Shown here piece by piece: positions 8,517-16,784 of a stretch of 43,567 nt of DNA; within the stretch, counting starts at the first letter, position 1, and the number at the start of each line of letters is the position of its first letter. Source of the stretch: Streptomyces misionensis (GTDB taxonomy: Bacteria > Actinomycetota > Actinomycetes > Streptomycetales > Streptomycetaceae). Below the pieces are notes generated by a model. It saw nothing but the letters and a program-made list of their open reading frames with translations. It ran no database searches and was not told where the DNA came from. Position numbers and translations under genes: made by a program. The stretch is taken from positions 1 through 43,567 of the forward strand of contig NZ_VOGW01000132.1 of the NCBI RefSeq assembly GCF_007896895.1. The letters are read 5' to 3'.

Positions 8517-9350
8517 ATGCAGCTCCGCAAGGTCACCGCCGCCTCGGCCGTCGTCCTCGCCCTCGCCCTGTCCGCCACCGCGTGCGGCGGCGACAAGAAG
8601 GACGACAAGGGTTCCTCCGGCGGCAAGAAGATCGCCATCGGCATCAAGTTCGACCAGCCGGGCCTCGGCCAGAAGACCCCGCAGGGCTACTCGGGCTTCG
8701 ACGTCGACGTGGCCACCTATGTCGCCAAGAAGCTCGGCTACGGCCCCGACCAGATCGAGTGGAAGGAGTCGAAGAGCGCCGACCGCGAGACCATGCTGCA
8801 GCGCGGTGACGTCCAGTTCATCGCCGCCACCTACTCGATCACCCCGGAGCGCGAGCAGAAGGTCGACTTCGCCGGCCCCTACCTGCTGGCCCACCAGGAC
8901 GTGCTGCTGCGCGCCGACGAGTCGGGCATCAAGGCGCCGGGCGACCTGAACGGCAAGAAGCTGTGTTCGGTCTCCGGGTCGACCTCCGCGCAGAACGTCA
9001 AGGCCAAGCTGGCCCCGAAGGCGAACCTCCAGACGTACCCGACCTACTCGGCCTGTCTGTCGGGCCTCCAGAGCGGCGCCATCGACGCCCTCACCACGGA
9101 CGACTCGATCCTCGCCGGTTACGCCGCCCAGACCCAGTTCAAGGGCAAGTTCAAGCTCGGCGGTCTCAAGATGACCAACGAGAACTACGGCATCGGCGTC
9201 AAGAAGGGCAGCGACCTCAAGGCCAAGATCAACAAGGCCCTGGAGTCGATGGTGTCCGACGGTTCCTGGGAAGCGGCCGTGAAGAAGAACTTCGGCCCGG
9301 CCGACTACCGCAACGAGCCCGCCCCGAAGATCGGCGACATCAAGAGCTGA
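8517..9350 (+). CDS. gluB: Glutamate-binding lipoprotein GluB
   Basis: A 277-residue extracellular solute-binding protein (SBP_bac_3). A lipoprotein signal runs from MQLRKVTAASAVVLALALS to the acylated Cys of SATACGG near residue 23, then a Lys/Gly-rich linker. Ligand-binding features are FDVDVATYVAKKLGY, VQFIAATYSITPER and KVDFAGPYL. The ATG at 8517 was preferred over the one at 8508 because GAAGGA lies at the right distance from it. It is separated from gluA by about 108 bp and from gluC by a strong hairpin, fitting the usual excess of binding protein over membrane subunits. Confidence 0.93.
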   Translation: MQLRKVTAASAVVLALALSATACGGDKKDDKGSSGGKKIAIGIKFDQPGLGQKTPQGYSGFDVDVATYVAKKLGYGPDQIEWKESKSADRETMLQRGDVQFIAATYSITPEREQKVDFAGPYLLAHQDVLLRADESGIKAPGDLNGKKLCSVSGSTSAQNVKAKLAPKANLQTYPTYSACLSGLQSGAIDALTTDDSILAGYAAQTQFKGKFKLGGLKMTNENYGIGVKKGSDLKAKINKALESMVSDGSWEAAVKKNFGPADYRNEPAPKIGDIKS

Positions 9351-9362
9351 GGCAACGCCCTG

Positions 9363-9394
9363 CCGGTGCGCCGCCCCTGACGGCGGCGCACCGG
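9363..9394 (+). terminator. Intra-operon hairpin between gluB and gluC
   Basis: Bases 9363-9375 pair perfectly with 9382-9394 (13 bp) around a 6-nt CCTGAC loop. Lying between the binding protein and permease genes, it probably acts as a partial terminator or 3' stabiliser that favours gluB mRNA. Confidence 0.7.
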
Positions 9395-9425
9395 GGCATC
9401 CCTACACGCGGAAGCGCGGGAGATC

Positions 9426-10091
9426 GTGTTCGATTTTCTAGGACATTACGACGTACTGGGCGCCTTCTGGAAGACGGTGCAGCTCACCCTGCTGTCCGCC
9501 GTGGGCTCCCTGGTCTGGGGCACTCTGCTGGCCGCCATGCGGGTGGGCCCGGTACCGCTGATGCGCGGTTTCGGCACCGCCTACGTGAACATCGTGCGGA
9601 ACATCCCGCTCACGGTGATCATTCTCTACTCCTCGCTCGGCCTGAACCAGACGCTGGGCGTCAACCTGGGCGCCAAGGGCTTCGAAACGATCAATTTCCG
9701 GCTGGCCGTGCTCGGTCTGATCGTCTACACCTCGGCCTTCGTGTGCGAGGCGATCCGGGCCGGCATCAACACGGTGCCGGTCGGCCAGGCGGAGGCGGCC
9801 CGGGCCATCGGTCTCGGTTTCTCCCAGGTGCTGGGCCTGGTCGTGCTGCCGCAGGCCTTCCGCGCGGCCGTCGGCCCGCTGACCAACGTGCTGATCGCGT
9901 TGACGAAGAACACGACGGTGGCCGCCGCGATCGGCGTGGCGGAGGCAGCCCTGCTGATGAAGTCGATGATCGAGAACGAGGCGCAGCTGCTGGCGATCTC
10001 GGCCGTCATCGCCTTCGGGTTCGTCTGCCTGACCCTGCCGACCGGGCTGATCCTCGGCTGGGTGGGCAAGAAGGTGGCGGTGAAGCGATGA
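9426..10091 (+). CDS. gluC: Glutamate ABC transporter permease GluC
   Basis: A 221-residue inner-membrane permease of the HisM/GlnP type with about five membrane helices. The cytoplasmic EAA coupling loop is visible as GQAEAARAIGLGFSQVLGLVVLPQAFR (about 120-146). The GTG start at 9426 follows GGGAG; no ATG is available at the homologous N-terminus. The stop overlaps the gluD start (ATGA), so the two permeases are translationally coupled and probably form a heterodimer. The intergenic hairpin upstream likely lowers its expression relative to gluB. Confidence 0.93.
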   Translation: MFDFLGHYDVLGAFWKTVQLTLLSAVGSLVWGTLLAAMRVGPVPLMRGFGTAYVNIVRNIPLTVIILYSSLGLNQTLGVNLGAKGFETINFRLAVLGLIVYTSAFVCEAIRAGINTVPVGQAEAARAIGLGFSQVLGLVVLPQAFRAAVGPLTNVLIALTKNTTVAAAIGVAEAALLMKSMIENEAQLLAISAVIAFGFVCLTLPTGLILGWVGKKVAVKR

Positions 10092-11023
10092 GTTCGGTCC
10101 TGTTCGACACGCCGGGGCCCCGCGCCAAGCGGCGCAACGTTCTGTACACGGCGGGCTTCCTGGTCGTCCTCGCGGCCGTCGTCTGGTTCGTGTACTCCGC
10201 ACTGGACGAGAAGGGACAGCTGGCCTGGTCCCTGTGGAAGCCGTTCTTCACCGGCACCGAGGCGTACACGACATACATCTGGCCCGGCCTGAAGAACACC
10301 CTGGAAGCGGCGGCGCTGGCGATGGTCATCGCGCTTCCGCTCGGTGCCGTGCTCGGCATCGCCCGGCTCTCGGACCACGCATGGGTGCGGGTCACGGCCT
10401 CGGTCGTGGTGGAGTTCTTCCGCGCGATCCCGGTGCTGGTCCTGATGATCTTCGGGCTGGCGCTCTTCGCCCAGTACACCGACGTCAGTTCGGACGACCG
10501 GCCCTTCTACGCGGTCGTCACCGGCCTGGTGCTCTACAACGCGTCGGTGCTCGCGGAGATCGTCCGCTCGGGCATCCTCTCCCTGCCCAAGGGCCAGTCC
10601 GAGGCGGCTCAGGCGATCGGCCTGCGCAAGGGCCAGATGATGCGGCTGGTGCTGCTGCCGCAGTCGGTCACCGTGATGCTCCCGGCCATCGTCAGCCAGC
10701 TGGTGGTCATCGTGAAGGACACCGCCCTCGGCGGCGCGGTCCTCACCTTCCCCGAACTGCTGGCCTCGGCCAACACCATGAGCGGCTACTACGGCAACAT
10801 CATCGCCTCGCTCACCGCCGTGGCCGTGATCTACGTGGTCGTCAACTTCTCGCTGACCTCCTTCGCGCACTGGCTGGAGGGCCGGCTGCGGCGCGGCAAG
10901 AAGTCCACCGGTGCGGTGCTGGGTGCGCAGGACGTCGTGGACGTCGCGGGTGCGGCGGCGACCGGCGCCGATCCGGCCGGCGGTCCCTCCGGCACCAGTG
11001 ACACCGTCGGCACCAGGAAGTGA
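10088..11023 (+). CDS. gluD: Glutamate ABC transporter permease GluD
   Basis: A 311-residue second permease. A hydrophobic segment at about 18-40, absent from GluC, precedes the five-helix BPD_transp_1 core. The EAA loop reads GQSEAAQAIGLRKGQMMRLVLLPQSV at about 176-201. The C-terminal 45 residues are a cytoplasmic Gly/Ala/Thr-rich tail. The ATG overlaps the gluC stop. The frame stays open far upstream, through gluB and gluC, but that part is an overlap artefact. A strong terminator follows 27 bp after the stop. Confidence 0.93.
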   Translation: MSSVLFDTPGPRAKRRNVLYTAGFLVVLAAVVWFVYSALDEKGQLAWSLWKPFFTGTEAYTTYIWPGLKNTLEAAALAMVIALPLGAVLGIARLSDHAWVRVTASVVVEFFRAIPVLVLMIFGLALFAQYTDVSSDDRPFYAVVTGLVLYNASVLAEIVRSGILSLPKGQSEAAQAIGLRKGQMMRLVLLPQSVTVMLPAIVSQLVVIVKDTALGGAVLTFPELLASANTMSGYYGNIIASLTAVAVIYVVVNFSLTSFAHWLEGRLRRGKKSTGAVLGAQDVVDVAGAAATGADPAGGPSGTSDTVGTRK

Positions 11024-11050
11024 CGATCATTCAAGTCGCATGATTCGGCC

Positions 11051-11080
11051 GGGGGCAGTGGCATGATCGCCACTGCCCCC
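11051..11080 (+). terminator. gluABCD terminator
   Basis: GGGGGCAGTGGC (11051-11062) pairs perfectly with 11069-11080 across the loop ATGATC. It lies just after gluD and ahead of the monooxygenase gene. Confidence 0.85.
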
Positions 11081-11202
11081 GAGGGTCACTTGACGCATAC
11101 TCTGCCAATGGGTTGCATACGTTCTGTGATCGTGCACCCGGCCTCACCTTGCTGTTCACCCACCGCCGTCGAGGCATCGCCGCGGACGGGGGGCGCCGCG
11201 CC

Positions 11203-12804
11203 GTGGACCCGGTGATCATCGTCGGAGCGGGGCCCGTCGGGCTCACGCTCGCCCTGGCGCTGGCCCGCCAGGAGGTCCCGTCCGTCGTCCTGGACGAGGG
11301 ACCGGGCAAGGAGGAGGCGCGCCCGGCGCGGACCGCCGTGCTCTTCGAGGACACGGCCGCCCTGCTGGCCCGTCTGACCGGCACCGATCTCGCGGCGCAC
11401 GGGGTGCGCTGGACCGGCTGGCGCTCGCTGCGGCGCAAACAGGTGGTGAGCGAGATCGCCTTCGCCGAGGACGAGCCCGCGCCGCTGCACATCGCCCAGC
11501 ATGTGATCACCGGGCTGCTGCGGGCGGCCGTGGCCGGCGAACCGCTGGTGGAGATCGCCACGGACAGCCGCCTGGACGCCGTCGAGCAGGAGGGCTCCGG
11601 CGTCACCGCGCACACCCGCGGCCCCAAGGGCACCTGGTGGCGCGGCAGTTACCTGGTGGGCTGCGACGGCACCCGGTCCACCGTGCGCAAACTTCAGGAC
11701 ATTCGCTTCCCCGGCCGTACGGCGGTGGAGCGGCACGCGGTCGCCGCGCTGCGCGCGGAACTCCCGTGGCAGGGCGAGGCGGTGCTCCACCGGTCGCCGC
11801 CGTGGCGGTCGTCCGGGCCCTTCGCGGACGAGGTGACCGCCCGCCCCCTCCCGGACGGCGTGTGGCGCCTGGACTGGCTGCTGCCGCCGGGCAAGGACCT
11901 GGTCACACCCGAACTCCTCGTGACCCGCGTCCGCGAGACCCTCGCGGGCTGGACCGACGGCTCGACACCGCCGTACGACCTGCTCGACACCGGTGTCCAC
12001 ACGGTGCACCACCGGCTGGCCCGCCGGTGGCGCGACGGCCGCGTCTTCCTCGCCGGGGACGCGGCGCACCTGCTGGGCGCGCTGGGCACCCAGGGGCTGG
12101 ACGAAGGGCTGCGGGACGCCGACAACCTCTCCTGGAAGCTGGCCCCCGCCTGGCACCACGGGCCGCACGAACGGCTGCTGGACAGCTACCAGGCCGAGCG
12201 GCGCGCGGCGATCGCCGCCCGGCTGCGCGCCGCCGACCAGGCGCTGCCGGGGCTGCGCGGCGGGGGCGGGCTGCGCCACATCGTGCCGGTCAAGGCCCGC
12301 AACCAGGACGCGCTGCTCACCGATGGTCACGTGGGGCGGGGAACGCTCGGCGCGCCCGGGGCGTACGCCGGCTCCCCGCTCACGCCCCGTCAGCTGGAGG
12401 GCGAGATCGCCGTCGACACCCCGCGCGGCGCCCCGGTGGCCGATGTGCGGGTGACGGCGGAGGACGGCTCCTTCGTCCGGCTGCGCGACCGTCTCGGCCG
12501 CGGTGCCCTCCTCGTCGTCCTGGTCGCCCCGGGCACGGGCGTCTGGGACCGCAAACACTGGGTCTCCGCGGGTGTGATGCCCCGCCTCGCGGCGGCCGTC
12601 ACCGCCCTCCCGCACGCCGCCGAACTCCTCGTCGCCGAGAGCTACCCGGGCGCCCCCGCCCACAGCGTCCTGCTGGTCCGCCCCGACAGCCACCTGGTCA
12701 CCGCGCTGAGCGGAGTCCGCCCGGCCGCCCTGTACGCGGCGGCCGAGGCCACGGTGGGCGGACCCGTCGAGGAGGGGGCCGAGGCGGAGGCGGGGGCGCG
12801 GTGA
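11203..12804 (+). CDS. FAD-dependent aromatic-type monooxygenase
   Basis: A 533-residue class A flavoprotein monooxygenase of the PheA/TetX-like FAD_binding_3 family. The Rossmann fingerprint VIIVGAGPVGLTLALALA is at the N-terminus, and the second FAD motif reads VFLAGDAAHLLGALGTQGL, then DEGLRDADNLSWKLA, near residues 282-316. A thioredoxin-like C-terminal domain follows, with LRDRLGRGALLVVLVAPG near 430. The GTG at 11203 directly precedes the FAD fingerprint. A TTG at 11113 would add 30 unlikely residues. TTGACG at about 11089-11094 is a possible -35. The substrate is unknown, and no biosynthetic genes flank it. Confidence 0.87.
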   Translation: MDPVIIVGAGPVGLTLALALARQEVPSVVLDEGPGKEEARPARTAVLFEDTAALLARLTGTDLAAHGVRWTGWRSLRRKQVVSEIAFAEDEPAPLHIAQHVITGLLRAAVAGEPLVEIATDSRLDAVEQEGSGVTAHTRGPKGTWWRGSYLVGCDGTRSTVRKLQDIRFPGRTAVERHAVAALRAELPWQGEAVLHRSPPWRSSGPFADEVTARPLPDGVWRLDWLLPPGKDLVTPELLVTRVRETLAGWTDGSTPPYDLLDTGVHTVHHRLARRWRDGRVFLAGDAAHLLGALGTQGLDEGLRDADNLSWKLAPAWHHGPHERLLDSYQAERRAAIAARLRAADQALPGLRGGGGLRHIVPVKARNQDALLTDGHVGRGTLGAPGAYAGSPLTPRQLEGEIAVDTPRGAPVADVRVTAEDGSFVRLRDRLGRGALLVVLVAPGTGVWDRKHWVSAGVMPRLAAAVTALPHAAELLVAESYPGAPAHSVLLVRPDSHLVTALSGVRPAALYAAAEATVGGPVEEGAEAEAGAR

Positions 12805-12914
12805 GCACCGGTCCCGGGGCGTACGGGCCGTGATGCGCCGGGGCACGCCGAACCACGAGCCCCTGCCGTACCGCCGTGAGCCCCGTCACGCTCTGTCCAC
12901 ATGGTGACGGTCGG

Positions 12915-12943
12915 TTGACCCGCCCCCGGTGGCGTGCTGTACT
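12915..12943 (+). promoter_or_regulatory. Promoter of the cysteine dioxygenase operon
   Basis: TTGACC (12915-12920) and TGTACT (12938-12943) are separated by 17 bp, close to the vegetative sigma consensus. The predicted start is near 12950, which coincides with a GTG (12951) in frame with the leader peptide. Confidence 0.7.
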
Positions 12944-12989
12944 CCCGATCGTGACCGACACCTATGTGCGCCTGTGGCGGAGGGTCCAT

Positions 12990-13037
12990 ATGGACCTCGT
13001 CCGCTATGCGGGCTGCGTGTGTCGGCCGTCCTGCTGA
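12990..13037 (+). CDS. Cysteine-rich leader peptide (MDLVRYAGCVCRPSC)
   Basis: A 15-residue open frame with an excellent ribosome-binding site (GGAGGG, 6 nt before ATG). Three of its last seven residues are Cys (CVCRPSC). It lies 67 bp before the cysteine dioxygenase start. A leaderless GTG at 12951 in the same frame would give 28 residues. Actinobacteria carry short Cys-rich leader ORFs in front of sulfur-metabolism genes, and in mycobacteria polycysteine leaders act as cysteine-responsive attenuators. Here the reporter is presumably the supply of charged tRNA-Cys. A hairpin (13057-13074) follows 19 nt after the stop. Confidence 0.75.
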   Translation: MDLVRYAGCVCRPSC

Positions 13038-13056
13038 ATTCGCCTTCCCTTTTTCC

Positions 13057-13074
13057 GGGCGCCTTCGTGCGCCC
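13057..13074 (+). promoter_or_regulatory. Leader hairpin before cysteine dioxygenase
   Basis: GGGCGC (13057-13062) pairs with GCGCCC (13069-13074) around CTTCGT, just after a pyrimidine-rich tract ending at 13056. Its position between leader peptide and gene suits an attenuation structure. Confidence 0.45.
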
Positions 13075-13104
13075 GTTCCGCGAACCCTCTTCAGGACGGT
13101 GCAC

Positions 13105-13662
13105 GTGTCCCTCTCGTCTCCTTCGACGTCTCTTCCCGCATCCCCCGCCACCGCGCCGGCGCCGGCCTCCGCGCCCACGCAGGCGGACCTCCTCGACTTC
13201 GTGCGGCGGGCGGCGGCCGACGCCGAACTGCTCGCCTCCCTCCCGCTCGACCCCGAGGACCGCACCTGGGTGCGACTGGCGGGCCCCGGCGGCAGCGAGG
13301 CGTGGCTGATCGGCTGGCCCCCCGGTACCGGCACCGGCTGGCACGACCACGCCGAATCGGTCGGCGCCTTCCTCACCGCCTCGGGCGAGCTCAAGGAGAA
13401 CGCGCTCGCCGCCCGGCTGCCCACCGACGGCTGGAAGACCCTGGAACTCACCGAAGGCGTCGACCGCGAACGCCGGATGCCCGCCGGACAGGGCCGCGCC
13501 TTCGGCCGCCACCATGTGCACGAGGTGCTCAACGAGTCCCCGGACCGACACGCCATCTCCGTGCACGCCTACTACCCGCCCCTCCCCCGCATCCGTCGCT
13601 ACAGCCGCTCGGGCCAGGTGCTGCGCCTGGAGCAGGTCGAACGTCCGGAGGACTGGCAGTGA
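13105..13662 (+). CDS. Cysteine dioxygenase (cupin)
   Basis: A 185-residue cupin of the CDO type I family, oxidising L-cysteine to cysteine sulfinate. The iron ligands are H80 and H82 in GWHDHAESVGAF and a third His in GRHHVHEVLNES (about 136-139). The bacterial RIRRYSRSGQ ending is present. The N-terminus (1-25) is a Ser/Pro/Ala-rich extension. The GTG at 13105 was chosen for the AGGA 8 nt upstream. The frame stays open through the leader region, but that segment encodes the overlapping leader. Its stop overlaps the rhodanese start, so both are coupled. Regulation by the Cys leader is inferred. Confidence 0.9.
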   Translation: MSLSSPSTSLPASPATAPAPASAPTQADLLDFVRRAAADAELLASLPLDPEDRTWVRLAGPGGSEAWLIGWPPGTGTGWHDHAESVGAFLTASGELKENALAARLPTDGWKTLELTEGVDRERRMPAGQGRAFGRHHVHEVLNESPDRHAISVHAYYPPLPRIRRYSRSGQVLRLEQVERPEDWQ

Positions 13663-14072
13663 GCGGAACACCGTCCCCGCACCCGGTCGGCATCGACGAG
13701 TTGCTGGAGCAGGTGCGCACCCGCTACCGGCGCGTCGAGGCGCGGGAGGCGTACGACTCGGCGCGCGCCGGCGAGGCCCTGCTGGTCGACATCCGGTACG
13801 CGGCCCTGCGCGAGCGCGACGGGCTGATCCCCGGCGCCCTCGTGATCGAGCGCAACGAACTGGAGTGGCGCCTCGACCCCCGGGGCAGCCACCGCCTCCC
13901 CGAGGCCACCGGCCACGACCTGCGCATCGTGCTGATCTGCAACGAGGGCTACGCCTCCTCCCTCGCCGCCGCCTCCCTGCACCAGCTCGGCCTGCACCGG
14001 GCCACTGACCTGGTCGGCGGCTTCCAGTCCTGGCGCGCGGCCGGACTGCCGGTGGCGCCGGCGGGGGCCTGA
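13659..14072 (+). CDS. Rhodanese-like sulfurtransferase
   Basis: A 137-residue single rhodanese domain. LLVDIRYAALRERDGLIPGALVIER is the CH2A-like region, and the active-site loop holds Cys94 in LICNEGYASSLAA. GGFQSWRAAGLP is the closing motif. The loop lacks the CRxGxR arginines of thiosulfate:cyanide rhodaneses, so the donor may be a protein persulfide or polysulfide. The GTG start overlaps the dioxygenase stop (GTGA). Pairing with cysteine dioxygenase suggests joint handling of cysteine sulfur. It ends 3 bp from the convergent permease gene. Confidence 0.9.
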   Translation: MSGTPSPHPVGIDELLEQVRTRYRRVEAREAYDSARAGEALLVDIRYAALRERDGLIPGALVIERNELEWRLDPRGSHRLPEATGHDLRIVLICNEGYASSLAAASLHQLGLHRATDLVGGFQSWRAAGLPVAPAGA

Positions 14073-14075
14073 GCG

Positions 14076-16604
14076 CTACTCCTTCGCCGCGGCCGCCGTC
14101 ACCGCCGGCACCCGCAGCGCCACCCGCCCCGGCAGGGCGCCGGCCCCGACGGCGAGCAGGCCGGCGACCGCCACGACGGCGACGTAGAGCAGCGGCGTGA
14201 CCGCGGGTGCCGCCCGGCCGGTCATCCCGACGCTGAACGCGGTGAGCACGGCGAGGGCGATACCGCTGCCGAGCACGGTGGCCAGGAGCAGCAGGGACAG
14301 CGACTCGGTGCGCAGCATGCGCAGCACCTGACGCCGGGTCGCGCCCGCGAGGCGCAGCAGGGCGAACTCTCGTATGCGTTCGGCCACGGACATGGCCAGC
14401 GTGTTGACCGCCGCGATGGCGGTGAAGGCCGACACCAGACCCATGGCGAGGTAGTTGACCTCGGCGTTCGTCTGCTCACGGACGGCACCGAGCGCCTGCG
14501 CGGCGGCCGGTGAGGAGACACGCAGCGCCGGGAACGCGCGCAGGTCGGCCGCGAGTCGGTCCTCGGTGCGGGGCGTGCTGACCAGGAGCGAGGCGGAGAG
14601 CGGGTCGTCGACGTGGCGGGCGACGAGGTCGTGGGCGAAGGTGAGGTCGCCGAAGCCGAGGCCCCGCTCGTAGACGGCGGCGACGGTCAGCGTGGCCGGT
14701 GTGCCGTCGCCGAGCGTGAGTCTCAGGGTGCTTCCGGGCCGCACATGCTGCCGGTGGGCGGCGAGCCGGCTGACGGCGACCGTGCCGGGGCCGAGCGCGT
14801 CCAGGGAGCCGGCGGTGACCTCCGGGTCCCAGGTGCGGGTCAGGCCGGCGGGGGTGACGCCCTGCGCCGGGTACTTGTCGAGACCGACGCGGACGGTCGT
14901 ACGGACGACTTCGGTGACCGTGTCCTGCCGCGCGCGCAGGCGCTCCGCGGCCTCCCCGGGCACGCCGGGCCCCTGCGCGGTCACGACCCAGTCGGCCCTG
15001 ATGCCCTCGCGGACCTGGGCGTGCGTCGCCTCGCCGAGCGTGGTCTGCACGAAGAGCACCGTGCAGGTCATGCCGACGAGCAGGGTGAGCGGGGTGACCA
15101 CGGACGCCATGCGGGCGGCGTTGCCGCGCAGATTGGCGGTGGCGAGGCGCCCGCCGTGCCCGGTGAGCCGCAGCGGCCCGGCCAGCAGCAGCGCGGCCGG
15201 CCTGACCAGGAGCGGTCCGAGCAGGGCGACGGAGACGCACAGCACCACGACGGCCAGGAGGGTCACGGGAGTCGAGGCGGCCTCGGTGCGCAGGGAGGTG
15301 AGCAGCACGACGAGGACGATCCCGCCGGTGAGGCACACCAGCCCGGCGCCGATCCGGCCCCCGGCCAGTCGGGCGCGCTCGGTCGCGGCCTCCGCCAGCG
15401 CCTCGGCCGGTCGTGTCCGGGTGATCCGGCGGGAGGCGATCCGGGCCGCCGCCCAGGCGCCGAGCAGGGTGGCGGCGAGCGCTGCGAGCGGCGGGAAGAC
15501 ACCGACGGAGCGCTCCAGCGTGGCGGGTACGGCGCCCAGGGCCACGAACCTGGAGTACAGCCAGTCGCCCAGCGGAAGCCCGAGCAGGGCGCCGGCCGTG
15601 CCCGCGACCGCGCCGACGATCAGTGCCTCCCGGCCGAGCAGCCTGCGGATCTGTCCGGGTGTGGCGGCCACGGCGCGGAGCAGGGCGAGTTCACGGTGAC
15701 GCTGCTGGACGGTGAGCGCGAAGGTGCCGACGACCACGAGCACCGCCACCAGCAGCGAGGTGCCGCCCATGGCCGCGCCCATGCTGACGAGCCGGGTACG
15801 GGCGGCGGCCGCGTCCAGGAACTCGAGGGGGCCGCGGGCGTCACCGGCGGTGACCCGCGCGGTGGTGCCTTCCAGTGCCCGCGCCACGGACTGCCGCACC
15901 CGCTCCGGGTCCGTGCCCGCGGCCGGCAGCACACCGAAGGCGGTGACCTGTCCGGGGTGTGCGGCGAGCCGGCGGGCCTCGGCGGCGGAGAAGAACAGGG
16001 ACGTCTGGTGGCGTACGGCGGCGCCCGCAGTGGCGATGCCCGTGATCCGGTAGCTGCGCGGGGCGCTCGTGGACTGCACGGTGAGCCGGGCGCCGGGGCG
16101 CAGCCGGGCGCGGGCGGCGAGGTCGGCGTCCACGACCAGTTCGTCGGCGGCCCTGGGCGCGCGCCCCGCGCTCAGCCGGTACGGCGTCAGGGCCGCGGAG
16201 TCCCAGGCGTGTCCGTAGGCGGTTCGGCCGCCGGTGCCCGCCGGGACCAACGGCTGGGCGAGGAAGCTGAGTTCGGGGACGACCCGGGCCACCCCCGGGG
16301 AGCGCGCGATTCTGCCTTCCCATTGCCCGGACAGCCAGGCCCGTTCGGCGATGGGTTTCGCCTTGTGCTTGACCTTGGTCTTGCCGTGCCGGTGTTTGAC
16401 GGTGGTCTGGTGCACGGACTGGTCGGCGAAGACCACGACGGGCGCGGCGGCGTAGCGCTCGGTGCGGATGGCGCCGCGCAGGCCGGTGTCCAGAAGTGCA
16501 CCGCAGGCACTGATCAGGGCGGCCGCGCACATCAGGGCGACGAAGGCGCCGAGAAAACCCGCTTTGCGGGCGCGGACGGTCCGCAGGGCGTATCGCAGCA
16601 TCAT
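14076..16604 (-). CDS. FtsX-like ABC transporter permease, no adjacent ATPase
   Basis: An 842-residue permease with two FtsX repeats of the MacB/LolCE superfamily. TM1 is at about 15-38 (GFLGAFVALMCAAALISACG) and a large extracytoplasmic region covers about 40-250. The first membrane block is near 265-390, further helices near 425-510, and the last block near 720-835. VQQRHRELALLRAVAATPGQIRRLL and VAERIREFALLRLAGATRRQVLRML are the duplicated coupling motifs. The start is the first of two tandem ATGs after GGAAGAGAG. It is unusual that no ABC ATPase lies next to it; the partner must be encoded elsewhere or was lost. Substrate unknown. Confidence 0.88.
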   Translation of the reverse strand: MMLRYALRTVRARKAGFLGAFVALMCAAALISACGALLDTGLRGAIRTERYAAAPVVVFADQSVHQTTVKHRHGKTKVKHKAKPIAERAWLSGQWEGRIARSPGVARVVPELSFLAQPLVPAGTGGRTAYGHAWDSAALTPYRLSAGRAPRAADELVVDADLAARARLRPGARLTVQSTSAPRSYRITGIATAGAAVRHQTSLFFSAAEARRLAAHPGQVTAFGVLPAAGTDPERVRQSVARALEGTTARVTAGDARGPLEFLDAAAARTRLVSMGAAMGGTSLLVAVLVVVGTFALTVQQRHRELALLRAVAATPGQIRRLLGREALIVGAVAGTAGALLGLPLGDWLYSRFVALGAVPATLERSVGVFPPLAALAATLLGAWAAARIASRRITRTRPAEALAEAATERARLAGGRIGAGLVCLTGGIVLVVLLTSLRTEAASTPVTLLAVVVLCVSVALLGPLLVRPAALLLAGPLRLTGHGGRLATANLRGNAARMASVVTPLTLLVGMTCTVLFVQTTLGEATHAQVREGIRADWVVTAQGPGVPGEAAERLRARQDTVTEVVRTTVRVGLDKYPAQGVTPAGLTRTWDPEVTAGSLDALGPGTVAVSRLAAHRQHVRPGSTLRLTLGDGTPATLTVAAVYERGLGFGDLTFAHDLVARHVDDPLSASLLVSTPRTEDRLAADLRAFPALRVSSPAAAQALGAVREQTNAEVNYLAMGLVSAFTAIAAVNTLAMSVAERIREFALLRLAGATRRQVLRMLRTESLSLLLLATVLGSGIALAVLTAFSVGMTGRAAPAVTPLLYVAVVAVAGLLAVGAGALPGRVALRVPAVTAAAAKE

Positions 16605-16741
16605 CGGGGCGGACTCTCTTCCGCTGGGCGGTCGGCAGGACCGCGCTGACCGCCCCGGTCGGTCTGGCACGCTGCTTCGGGGCGTGCCTCCACTCTCGCC
16701 GGAACGGAGGTGCCGGCACACTGCGGTGCCCCGGTGTCCCG

Positions 16742-16762
16742 GGCGGGGGTTATCCCCCCGCC
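16742..16762 (-). terminator. Terminator after the recX fusion gene
   Basis: GGCGGGGG (16742-16749) pairs with CCCCCGCC (16755-16762) around TTATC. It sits 23 bp beyond the stop of the fusion gene. Confidence 0.7.
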
Positions 16763-16784
16763 GGCCCGCGCCGCCCGCCTCTCG

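Noticed and set aside
8963..10087. Extended N-terminus of gluD through gluB and gluC
   Set aside because: It is out of frame with two well-defined genes and is Arg/Gly-rich; the homologous permease starts at 10088.
13105..13662. Start of cysteine dioxygenase at 12964
   Set aside because: The extra residues overlap the leader peptide and hairpin and lack family resemblance; AGGA before 13105 is a better signal.
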